Origin: Breoghania corrubedonensis
GTDB taxonomy: Bacteria > Pseudomonadota > Alphaproteobacteria > Rhizobiales > Stappiaceae
DNA: 64,000 nt
NCBI RefSeq assembly: GCF_003053845.1
Contig: NZ_QAYG01000001.1
Span: 440,078 to 504,077, forward strand
Reading direction: 5' to 3'
This document shows positions 24,609 to 31,153 of this stretch, in pieces. A program made the position numbers and the translations under genes. The notes beneath the pieces were generated by a model, which saw only the letters and a list, made by a program, of their open reading frames with translations, was not told the origin of the DNA and did not search any database. Position 1 is the stretch's first letter; every line of letters begins with the position of its first letter.

Positions 24609-25010
24609 ATGACGGCGGATACGGGAAAAACGGATAGCCGGACGATGAACAGACGCCTCCTGCTGGTCGACGACGAAGTCGAATTCAGCGACATAATCGA
24701 GCGCATTGCGAAGAAACTGGATTTTGAAGTCTGCAAGACAACCCATCCGAGCGAGTTCCAGCGGCAGTACGATACCTGCAATCCGACACATATCGTGCTC
24801 GACATGATCATGCCGGAGATGGACGGGATCGAGCTTATGGAATGGCTCGCCCAACGCGGATGCACGGCCAAGATCATCGTCATTTCCGGCTATAACGCCC
24901 AATATGGCAATACGGCCAAATCGGCCGCCGCCAGCAACGGCCTCAATGTGGTCGCGACCCTTTCCAAGCCCTTCTCTGTTTCCGCCGTGCGGTCTATCCT
25001 GAGCCTTTGA
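24609..25010 (+). CDS. Single-domain response regulator
   Basis: This is a receiver domain only, 133 residues from the chosen start. RRLLLVDDEVEF carries the acidic pair. HIVLDMIMPEMDGIEL has the phospho-acceptor Asp. KIIVISGYN has the switch Ser, and LSKPFSVSAVRSILSL has the conserved Lys. There is no output domain, so it signals by protein-protein contact, perhaps as a phosphate shuttle or in motility or cell-cycle control. The start is uncertain: ATG 24609 has AAGG eight bases upstream, ATG 24645 begins right at the domain, and ATG 24492 would add an unconserved tail. No kinase gene is adjacent. Confidence 0.85.
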   Translation: MTADTGKTDSRTMNRRLLLVDDEVEFSDIIERIAKKLDFEVCKTTHPSEFQRQYDTCNPTHIVLDMIMPEMDGIELMEWLAQRGCTAKIIVISGYNAQYGNTAKSAAASNGLNVVATLSKPFSVSAVRSILSL

Positions 25011-25057
25011 GACGTCCGCCGCGCGGGATCGCGCGGACACACGCGGGGAAGCCGGGG

Positions 25058-25675
25058 ATGCCGCTGCAAAATCGCGTGACGCCCGACGGCACGATCATCG
25101 CAACGCCGGCACGCGGCTTGTTCATGGGAAACCGGGGCGGGCGCATCCATGATCCGGCGACCCGCACCCTGACCAGCCGGCGCTTTGCCTCCAGACGCTG
25201 GATCTGTTGCGAGACGGCCTTCAAGGGCCGCCACCGCACGGTGATGGGCGCGGGCTATACCGAACTGTTCTTCCTTGACGAACCAACCGCGCTTTCAGCC
25301 GGCCACCGCCCTTGCTTCGAGTGCCGGCGGGCGGCCGCGAACGCCTTTGCCCGGTACTGGCAGCAAGCCCACGGCCTCGGCGCCCCGCCTGACGCCGACA
25401 CGATGGACCGCCAGCTTCACGCCGAAAGGTTGGGCGCACGGCCCGAAGCGGCGCTCGATCTGTTGCCCGACGGCGCGGCGGTGCTGGTGAAGGAAGACGC
25501 GGCGCAACGGCCCGCCTTCGTGCGCGGTGACTGTCTGCTCGTCTGGCAGGCGGAAGGCTATGGGCAGAAGCTGGCGCGCCCGCGCGGCATTGCCCTGCCC
25601 CTGTTGACGCCGCCCTCCATCGTCGCGGTGCTGGACGCCGGCTACCTGCCCCATTGGCATCCAAGCGCCGGGTGA
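25058..25675 (+). CDS. Conserved hypothetical protein with an Ada-like zinc-binding motif
   Basis: This is a 205-residue protein of unknown function. The N-terminus reads MPLQNRVTPDGTIIATPARG and GNRGGRIHDPATRTL; I have an impression of having seen this in uncharacterised alphaproteobacterial proteins. The segment ELFFLDEPTALSAGHRPCFECRR (residues ~70-92, shown as one motif of key residues F-F...A..AG-RPC..CR) resembles the second half of the Ada zinc site (ASAEEALAAGYRPCKRC). An upstream WICC could supply further Cys ligands. The ATG at 25058 follows GGGGAAGCCGGGG. It starts 48 bases after the response regulator in the same direction and may be co-transcribed. Zinc binding is inference. Confidence 0.75.
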   Translation: MPLQNRVTPDGTIIATPARGLFMGNRGGRIHDPATRTLTSRRFASRRWICCETAFKGRHRTVMGAGYTELFFLDEPTALSAGHRPCFECRRAAANAFARYWQQAHGLGAPPDADTMDRQLHAERLGARPEAALDLLPDGAAVLVKEDAAQRPAFVRGDCLLVWQAEGYGQKLARPRGIALPLLTPPSIVAVLDAGYLPHWHPSAG

Positions 25676-25785
25676 GGCGTGCCGGGCTTTCGGGGATAGG
25701 GAGACATCACCGCCTTCATCGGGATCGGAGCCTGCCCTCGGGCCGGGCACACCCCGTCATATCCGAATAAATCCCGTCGCGCCGC

Positions 25786-26550
25786 TTACATTTGCGCGCT
25801 TTGGCCGCCGTCCACGGGCACGATGACGCCGTTGACATAGCTGCTCGCCGGCAGGGCGAGGAACATCGCGGCGGATGCCAGTTCCTCCGGCCGGCCCCAG
25901 CGTTTGAGCGGGATGCGCGTGTTCACGAAGGCATCGATCCCCGGATTGCCGACCATCGGCTTGTTGACGTCTGTCGCGAACATGCCCGGCGAGATGGCGT
26001 TTACCGTCAGGCTGTCGGAGCCGAATTCGACGGCCAGCGAGCGGGTAAGCGCCGAGACGCCGCCCTTCGACGCGGTATAGGCGGGGTCACCGGGCCGCGC
26101 CTGGGTGGCGGCGAGCGAGGTGATGAAGATCAGCCGGCCGGCGTCGGACTTCGCCAGATGCGGTAGAGCCGCCCGGGCGAGCGTGTAGGTCGCGGTCAGA
26201 TTGACCTCGAGGATATGCCGGAAGGCGTCCGCATCGATGTTGGCCGTTCCGCGGCGATTGCGGATCGCTGCGCTGTGAATGACGATATCGAGCCCGCCGA
26301 GCTTTTCCGCCGCCGCATCGACCACGGCCGCCGCCTCCACCGCGAGGTCGCCGCACACGGTCGCGACCGGCGCGCCGGCCTGTTTCAGCGCGGCCCCCGC
26401 GCTCGCGAGACGGTCGGCGCTGGAGCCGTTGATGACGACATCGGCACCGAGGCCTACAAAGGCTTGCGCCATGGCGGTTCCAAGCCCGCTCGAACCGCCG
26501 GTGATCAGCGCACGGCGCCCCCTGAGGGTGAAGTGATCCGGAGTGAACAT
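25786..26550 (-). CDS. SDR-family oxidoreductase (gluconate 5-dehydrogenase-like)
   Basis: This is a 254-residue classical short-chain dehydrogenase. The nucleotide motif is ALITGGSSGLGTAMA near residues 14-28. The active site has Ser in FITSLAATQA (near 143) and YTASKGG (near 157), with the NAA-like SAA motif at IVIHSAAIRN. The C-terminal SSYVNGVIVPVDGGQSA is typical of NAD(P)H enzymes of the FabG/IdnO branch. The closest impression is gluconate 5-dehydrogenase/2-deoxy-D-gluconate 3-dehydrogenase, but this branch is poorly predictive. The ATG at 26550 is preceded by GACCTCCC on the complementary strand (GGGAGGTC). Confidence 0.9.
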   Translation of the reverse strand: MFTPDHFTLRGRRALITGGSSGLGTAMAQAFVGLGADVVINGSSADRLASAGAALKQAGAPVATVCGDLAVEAAAVVDAAAEKLGGLDIVIHSAAIRNRRGTANIDADAFRHILEVNLTATYTLARAALPHLAKSDAGRLIFITSLAATQARPGDPAYTASKGGVSALTRSLAVEFGSDSLTVNAISPGMFATDVNKPMVGNPGIDAFVNTRIPLKRWGRPEELASAAMFLALPASSYVNGVIVPVDGGQSAQM

Positions 26551-26708
26551 GGGAGGTCCGATCGTGGTGAGGAGCGGGATCGCGGGAGGAGGAACGGCGA
26601 AAGCCGACGCGCGAAGCTAGTCCTGCGAAAGGACTGCCGTCAAACCGCTTCTTGTCACGCGGGGAGCGATCGACGCAGCCCGTGCCGGATACCCTGTCGC
26701 GGAACCGG

Positions 26709-27590
26709 CTACTCCGCCGCGACCTGAAGCGTCACGTTGCCGATCGCAGCGGTGATGTGATCATGGAGCGCGTCATGGATCGGCTCGCGGGCCTGCGACG
26801 CGCGGATGAGCGCGATGTCGACAGGGGGAAGCGGTGGAAAGCCGTCGCGCTCGTCGAGAATCCGCAAGCCCGGCCGCATGGAGCTTTCCGCGATCACCGA
26901 GATCGCGAGCCCCGCCAGCACCGCATTGATGAGCACCCCGGACGAACCGCTGGTATAGGCGACACGCGCGGCCCGCCCGGCGCGGGCCATGGCGTTGATC
27001 GCGAGCCCGCGCCAGGCGCAGCTCGAATACCCCAGCGCAAGGCGCACGACTTCATCGTCGTGAATGCAGCGGTTCTCCGGCGCCACCCAGAGCAGACGTT
27101 CGCGGCGCACGATGTCGCCCAGCCCGTTCAGATCCTCGCACGAGGTGACGATGCCAAGATCCAGTTCGTCGCGACGCACCTTTTCCGCCACCGCCACGGA
27201 CCCCGTGCACTCCACCACCACTTCCACCGTGGGGTTGATGCGGGCGAATCCCGCCAGCACCTGGGGCAGCAGCCGGTCGGCATAGTCGTCGGGAAGGCCC
27301 AGCCGGACCTGGCCGATCAGCTCCGGCTCGGAGAAGGCCGGCAGCGTCTCGTCGTTCAGCTTGATCATCCGCCGGGCATACTCCTGCAGCCGATGACCGA
27401 CCTCGGTGAGGCGCGACTGGCGCCCGTCGCGGGTGAAAAGCGCCTGGCCCACACGCTCCTCAAGCCGCCGCATCTGCATGGAAACGGCCGATTGCGTCTT
27501 GTTCACGGCGTCCGCCGCGCGGGTGAAGGAACCGAGTTCCGCAATCGCCACAAAGGTACGAAGCTGATCGATATCAAGAGCATGGGGCAT
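26709..27590 (-). CDS. LysR-family regulator of the LsrB/VtlR-like type, copy 1
   Basis: This is a 293-residue LysR protein with HTH IDQLRTFVAIAELGSFTRAA and KTQSAVSMQMRRLEERVG. The phrase KTQSAVSMQMRRLEER plus LTEVGHRL is characteristic of the alphaproteobacterial LsrB/VtlR subgroup. The effector domain has LGLPDDYADRLLPQVL near residue 95. It is divergent from a DUF1127 gene across a 225-base region containing a shared 21-base box. In Brucella, VtlR activates small DUF1127 genes and an AbcR sRNA, so a comparable role is expected here. ATG 27590 is chosen for conservation; a frame open to 27698 has no support. A close paralogue lies 1.7 kb to the right. Confidence 0.92.
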   Translation of the reverse strand: MPHALDIDQLRTFVAIAELGSFTRAADAVNKTQSAVSMQMRRLEERVGQALFTRDGRQSRLTEVGHRLQEYARRMIKLNDETLPAFSEPELIGQVRLGLPDDYADRLLPQVLAGFARINPTVEVVVECTGSVAVAEKVRRDELDLGIVTSCEDLNGLGDIVRRERLLWVAPENRCIHDDEVVRLALGYSSCAWRGLAINAMARAGRAARVAYTSGSSGVLINAVLAGLAISVIAESSMRPGLRILDERDGFPPLPPVDIALIRASQAREPIHDALHDHITAAIGNVTLQVAAE

Positions 27591-27666
27591 GCTGGGGATC
27601 CCTTCAAAGACCGCTGTCGGTGCGCTTGCCGGCCTATTCATCATCACAATCGATGGATAATTATAA

Positions 27667-27687
27667 AAAACATTCGTTGGATTAATC
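27667..27687. promoter_or_regulatory. LysR box 1 between LysR copy 1 and the DUF1127 gene
   Basis: Five A residues followed by CATTCGTTGGATTAAT. The 21 bases are identical to those at 29348-29368 in the second module. The box contains ATT-N9-AAT, the classic LysR dyad shape T-N11-A. It sits 129 bases before the DUF1127 start and 77 bases before the regulator start. Confidence 0.75.
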
Positions 27688-27815
27688 AATACCCCCAATG
27701 CATCCTGTCAAGCGTCACGAAGAGATGCCGCGAAGGGAGGCGACGACACCCCCCGTATACGGCCACCAGCAGCGGGCACGGAAATACTCCGTGCGCCGAA
27801 CGATGGAGCTTTGCC

Positions 27816-28139
27816 ATGTCCCTGACCGTCTATGACAACCGCCGTTCGCTTTCCACCCTTCTGAGTGCGGGCGCACGCGGCGCATTCCGCATCGTCGGGT
27901 CCTTCGCCCTCACGCTCTTTCAGGCTCACAGGGCGCGGCGCTCGCTCAGGGTGCTTGTTGCCCAGGAAGACTACATGCTGCGCGATATCGGCGTTACCCG
28001 CGCCGATCTTTACGCCGCACTGAGCGCACCGAACACGAAGGACCCGTCCTCGGTTCTGGCCCGGCTGGCGGGTGAACGCCAGAAGGCGGAACGCGCCCGT
28101 CGCAAGGCGGTTGCCCGCAACCGGAGGGCGACGACATGA
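27816..28139 (+). CDS. DUF1127 (YjiS-like) protein, copy 1
   Basis: This is a 107-residue basic protein. An N-terminal segment (residues ~20-40) leads into the DUF1127 core RRSLRVLVAQEDYMLRDIGVTRADLYAAL at about 46-74, of which YMLRDIGVTRADL is the signature. A strongly basic tail follows (RQKAERARRKAVARNRR). Short DUF1127 proteins of this group bind RNA or affect sRNA turnover in Rhodobacter and are VtlR targets in Brucella. The ATG at 27816 has GGAG upstream. The TGA stop overlaps the start of the next small gene (ATGA), so the two are coupled. Confidence 0.9.
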   Translation: MSLTVYDNRRSLSTLLSAGARGAFRIVGSFALTLFQAHRARRSLRVLVAQEDYMLRDIGVTRADLYAALSAPNTKDPSSVLARLAGERQKAERARRKAVARNRRATT

Positions 28140-28285
28140 AGGGTCTTCAAGAATGGGACATGCGCGCGCACGAGCGCGGCGCCTTCCCGGCCCAGCCCCA
28201 CACGCTGGCCATGCTCGGCCTGCAGCGCGACACCACGCTGATAGCCGCCTTCGTGCGCGCGCTGCGCAAGAGGATCGGCTACTGA
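28136..28285 (+). CDS. 49-residue small protein translationally coupled to the DUF1127 gene
   Basis: A 49-codon frame starts at the ATG that overlaps the DUF1127 stop (ATGA). The product starts MKGLQEWDMRAHERG, has a central AQPHTLAMLGLQRDTT, and ends with an amphipathic basic helix, AFVRALRKRIGY. Third positions are almost all G or C, as in real genes of this genome. I do not recognise a family. Coupling suggests it works with the DUF1127 protein. A long hairpin starts 29 bases after the stop. Confidence 0.65.
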   Translation: MKGLQEWDMRAHERGAFPAQPHTLAMLGLQRDTTLIAAFVRALRKRIGY

Positions 28286-28313
28286 GTGCCACGACTGGCA
28301 AGAAAGAAAGTGT

Positions 28314-28367
28314 GCCGCCCGGTCTTCGAGACGCCTGCTAAAGCAGCCGTGCCGAAGGCCGGGCGGC
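28314..28367 (+). terminator. Long hairpin after the DUF1127 operon
   Basis: 15-base arms (GCCGCCCGGTCTTCG and CGAAGGCCGGGCGGC, one G-T pair) enclose a smaller stem CTGCT/AGCAG. No T-tract follows, so it may be a Rho-assisted terminator, an RNA-stabilising end or a processed RNA. It faces the end of the second LysR gene. Confidence 0.5.
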
Positions 28368-28429
28368 ATGCGGCATGATGACGACGGCGCGACCGGATGA
28401 CGGCAGGATCGGGAGGCAGCCCCTCCTCG

Positions 28430-29314
28430 TCATTCCGCCGCCATGGGCACGGAAAGATTGTCGAGCGAGGAGACGATGTGCTCCGCCAGCGCGTCGATCA
28501 GGCGCGATTGCTGGTGCCAGGAGCGCAGGATCGCGATCTCGCAGCTTGGCAGTTTCGGGAACCCCTCCCTGTCCGACAGCACACGCATGCCGGGACGCAG
28601 CGCTGATTCCGGCAGCACCGACACCGCCAGCCCCGCCATGACGGCGGCACCGACACCGGCGGACGACCAGCTCGAATAAAGCACCCGGTAGTCACGCCCG
28701 ATCGCCTCCAGCGTTTCAACCGCCGCCTTGCGCCAGTCGCAGGTGGAGCGGCCGAGTGCCAGGGGAAGCGGCGTTTCGTCGTGAACGCAATGACGCGCGG
28801 AGGCGACCCACAGCAGCGGTTCGCGCCGCACCACCTCCTCTCCGCCGCGACCGAGAGCTCGAACGTGGCTGATGATCGCGATGTCGAGCCGGTTGACCTT
28901 CAGGTCCTGCACCAGAAGCGGCGTCGGGGCGCAGGTGACCTCGATCTCGGCACGGGGATTGGAGCGCGAGAAACGGGCCATGATCTCCGGCAGGAAACGG
29001 TCGGCGTAATCGTCCGGCGTGCCGAGGCGGACATGGCCGGCAAGTTCGCTTTCGTCGAAGGCGGAGAGCGTTTCGTCGTTCAGCCTCACCAGCTTGCGGG
29101 CATAGTGGAGCAGCCGCTCGCCATCCTCCGTCAGCCGCGACAGGCGGCCTTCCCGGGTGAAGATCGGGCGGCCGATACGATCCTCCAGCCGGCGCATCTG
29201 CATGGATACCGCCGACTGCGTCTTGTTCACGACGCTTGCCGCATGCGTGAAGCTGCCCGCCTCGGCGATGGCGAGGAACGTACGCAACTGATCGAGATCG
29301 AGCATGGAGGCCAT
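28430..29314 (-). CDS. LysR-family regulator of the LsrB/VtlR-like type, copy 2
   Basis: This 294-residue paralogue of copy 1 shares the same HTH phrases (LDQLRTFLAIAEAGSFTHAA, KTQSAVSMQMRRLEDRIG) and effector-domain start (LGTPDDYADRFLPEIM). The C-termini end alike (NLSVPMAAE versus NVTLQVAAE). It is divergent from a second DUF1127 gene, and the shared box lies 34 bases upstream of its start. The arrangement implies duplication of the whole regulator/target module. Which copy is the functional VtlR/LsrB orthologue cannot be told. ATG 29314 gives the conserved N-terminus. Confidence 0.92.
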   Translation of the reverse strand: MASMLDLDQLRTFLAIAEAGSFTHAASVVNKTQSAVSMQMRRLEDRIGRPIFTREGRLSRLTEDGERLLHYARKLVRLNDETLSAFDESELAGHVRLGTPDDYADRFLPEIMARFSRSNPRAEIEVTCAPTPLLVQDLKVNRLDIAIISHVRALGRGGEEVVRREPLLWVASARHCVHDETPLPLALGRSTCDWRKAAVETLEAIGRDYRVLYSSWSSAGVGAAVMAGLAVSVLPESALRPGMRVLSDREGFPKLPSCEIAILRSWHQQSRLIDALAEHIVSSLDNLSVPMAAE

Positions 29315-29347
29315 CGGCTTTCATCACCAACTGTGATCAATAGGATG

Positions 29348-29368
29348 AAAAACATTCGTTGGATTAAT
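29348..29368. promoter_or_regulatory. LysR box 2 between LysR copy 2 and the second DUF1127 gene
   Basis: Identical 21 bases to box 1 (A5 then CATTCGTTGGATTAAT), with ATT-N9-AAT inside. It sits 119 bases before the DUF1127 start. Identity in an otherwise diverged intergenic region indicates a conserved binding site. Confidence 0.75.
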
Positions 29369-29486
29369 TATTGTTTGCAAGTGAAACTCTTCTTCGACCC
29401 AGGAAGTTGATGCGCATCCGGATGGGCCGGGCGCGCCACACCACGACTGCGCGCCGGAGGGCGGCGGTCGACGAAGGATTATTGCC

Positions 29487-29846
29487 ATGTTCACGCTCCC
29501 CCCCAGACCCGCCAAAGGCTTCGCCGCGACTGCAGCCCGGGCCGGCCGCTCGGTGTTCGGGATGCTGGTGAACTGGCGCCGTCGGCGGCGCAACCGGCTT
29601 GCGGTCAAGCAGCTTCTCGGCTGGAACGAATACATGTTGAAGGACATCGGCCTGACGCGGGCGGACGTTCGATGTGCGTTGCGCGAGCACCGAAAGGTCG
29701 AGGCGTCCGGCAGACTTCGGATTCTGGCTGTAGAGCGCCGCGCGACCAATCGCGCAATGGCGCGGGCAAAGCTCTCGATCGTGACCATTGACGGTCGCCA
29801 GACCGGCCAAAGCCTCGGCACCGCAGCGTCCACCTGCGACGCCTGA
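29487..29846 (+). CDS. DUF1127 (YjiS-like) protein, copy 2
   Basis: This is a 119-residue basic protein with the DUF1127 core at about 44-70 (QLLGWNEYMLKDIGLTRADVRCAL). It is preceded by a very basic NWRRRRRNRLAV and followed by a longer, less conserved C-terminal tail than copy 1. The ATG at 29487 is preceded by GAAGGATT. It is the target-like partner in the second LysR/DUF1127 module. No coupled small gene follows; instead an intrinsic terminator begins 43 bases downstream. Confidence 0.9.
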   Translation: MFTLPPRPAKGFAATAARAGRSVFGMLVNWRRRRRNRLAVKQLLGWNEYMLKDIGLTRADVRCALREHRKVEASGRLRILAVERRATNRAMARAKLSIVTIDGRQTGQSLGTAASTCDA

Positions 29847-29889
29847 TCCCCTTGTTGCCCGGGTCAGCCCCCCGCTGACACCGCACCTG

Positions 29890-29922
29890 GCCCGCTGTCC
29901 ACCCTGACAGCGGGCTTTTTTT
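29890..29922 (+). terminator. Rho-independent terminator after DUF1127 copy 2
   Basis: Perfect 10-base stem GCCCGCTGTC/GACAGCGGGC with loop CACCCT and a run of seven T. It is one of the strongest terminators in the window. Confidence 0.95.
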
Positions 29923-29954
29923 GTATACGTGGTGCGGGATGCACCGGTATGCGT

Positions 29955-30839
29955 CTACCCCGGCTGATCGCCGGGCACGAAGGTTTCGAAGAGCTGCTCG
30001 AAGGCGCGGATCTGACTTTCCTGAACGGACCGGCCGGCGGTCAGGAAATCCTCGAAAAAGTACTGCGGCGGCGTGCCGGCCTGCGCCGAGGGCCCCTTTT
30101 CGCCACCGGCGCCGGGCGGGGATGCGTCGCCTTCGGGCTGCGCCGCGTTTTCCTCCTCCACCGGCCCCTCCTCGTCCTCCGGCTCCGGCGTCCTGGCGGA
30201 TTGCGGCTGGTTGCGCTGGCTGGCGCGGGCAAAGCCGGTGAAGAAGGCGGACATGGCCTCGGCGAACGGCGCCATCATGTCGGCGGGCGAAGGTGCGGGC
30301 TGCGGACGTCCGCGCGCGAAGCCGGCCATGAAGGCATCCAGCAGGTCGCGTGCCGGGCCGACCGCGAAATTGCGTGCCAGTTGTCCCATCATCAAGGTCG
30401 CGGCGACCGGCATCAGCGCGTCGAGCGCATCCTGCCGGATGCCGGTGGTGGCCGCGACCTGATCGAGCACCGCCTTGCGGATCGCCTTGTTGGGAAAGAT
30501 CTGCGCCATGAAGGCGCCGACGGGACCGCTGCCGGCGGCGGCATTCATCCAGTCTCCGCCAGGAAAACCGCCGCCGGGCAACCCGCCGCCTGACCAGCCG
30601 CCGGCTGTCGCCCAGGGGTTGGCCGAGGCGCCGCCGCCGGGCTGGAAGATCGGCGGCGTGAAGGCACCCATCAGCGCCTGAAGCCCATCGGGCGCCGCCG
30701 CATTGCGGCGCAGGCCGGCCCAGAAAGCGGGTATCAACGCTTCCGTCGCCCGGCGCGCATCATCTTCCCGAAGGCCGAAACGCTTCTGCGTTTCGCTCAT
30801 CAGGGCGAAGGGATCGAGCGGAAAAACACTGTCAGTCAT
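29955..30839 (-). CDS. DUF937-like protein, Gly/Ala/Pro-rich
   Basis: This is a 294-residue protein. Its N-terminus (FALMSETQKRFGLREDDARRATEALIPAFWAGLRRN) and the middle helical part (AQIFPNKAIRKAVLDQVAATTGIRQDALDALMPVAATLMMG) follow the DUF937 pattern. Between them lies a low-complexity GGG/PGGG stretch (residues ~75-105). An acidic, proline-rich segment (EPEDEEGPVEEEN) precedes the conserved C-terminal end YFFEDFLTAGRSVQESQIRAFEQLFETF. The function is unknown. ATG 30839 is preferred over upstream in-frame starts that would add an unconserved basic tail. It is convergent with the terminator of DUF1127 copy 2. Confidence 0.8.
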   Translation of the reverse strand: MTDSVFPLDPFALMSETQKRFGLREDDARRATEALIPAFWAGLRRNAAAPDGLQALMGAFTPPIFQPGGGASANPWATAGGWSGGGLPGGGFPGGDWMNAAAGSGPVGAFMAQIFPNKAIRKAVLDQVAATTGIRQDALDALMPVAATLMMGQLARNFAVGPARDLLDAFMAGFARGRPQPAPSPADMMAPFAEAMSAFFTGFARASQRNQPQSARTPEPEDEEGPVEEENAAQPEGDASPPGAGGEKGPSAQAGTPPQYFFEDFLTAGRSVQESQIRAFEQLFETFVPGDQPG

Positions 30840-31153
30840 GGACTGTCCCGGCCGGCGCATGGTGGCTCGCCGGCGCGCGGCCCCGAACCGGGCGCCGGAT
30901 CGACGGCTCGTTCCGTCAATGCGCATGATCCGGTGCAATCGCCGTCAGGTCAATGACTTGTCTTAACGCAACGAGATAACGGGGGATCGTGGGCGGTGCA
31001 TTTTTCCACCAGGCAGCCGCTCCGTGGCGGCGTGCATGACGTAGAGAGATCCCATATTCATGGGCCTGCGCAAAAGAGACATGGGGAAAAAGTAACAGTT
31101 CCTTGTCAATCGGTGATGTCCAATGTGTCGATAACAACGCGGACGATTGCCCG
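30840..31153. other. Divergent intergenic region, DUF937 / GGDEF-EAL
   Basis: No gene, repeat unit or terminator is seen. The first 100 bases are GC-rich and the remainder is more AT-rich. Promoters for both neighbours are expected. Confidence 0.4.

Noticed and set aside
28314-28367. Long hairpin as an AbcR-type sRNA gene
   Set aside because: It is short, lacks a recognisable promoter and T-tract, and lies directly at the end of the DUF1127 operon, so a transcript-end structure is simpler.
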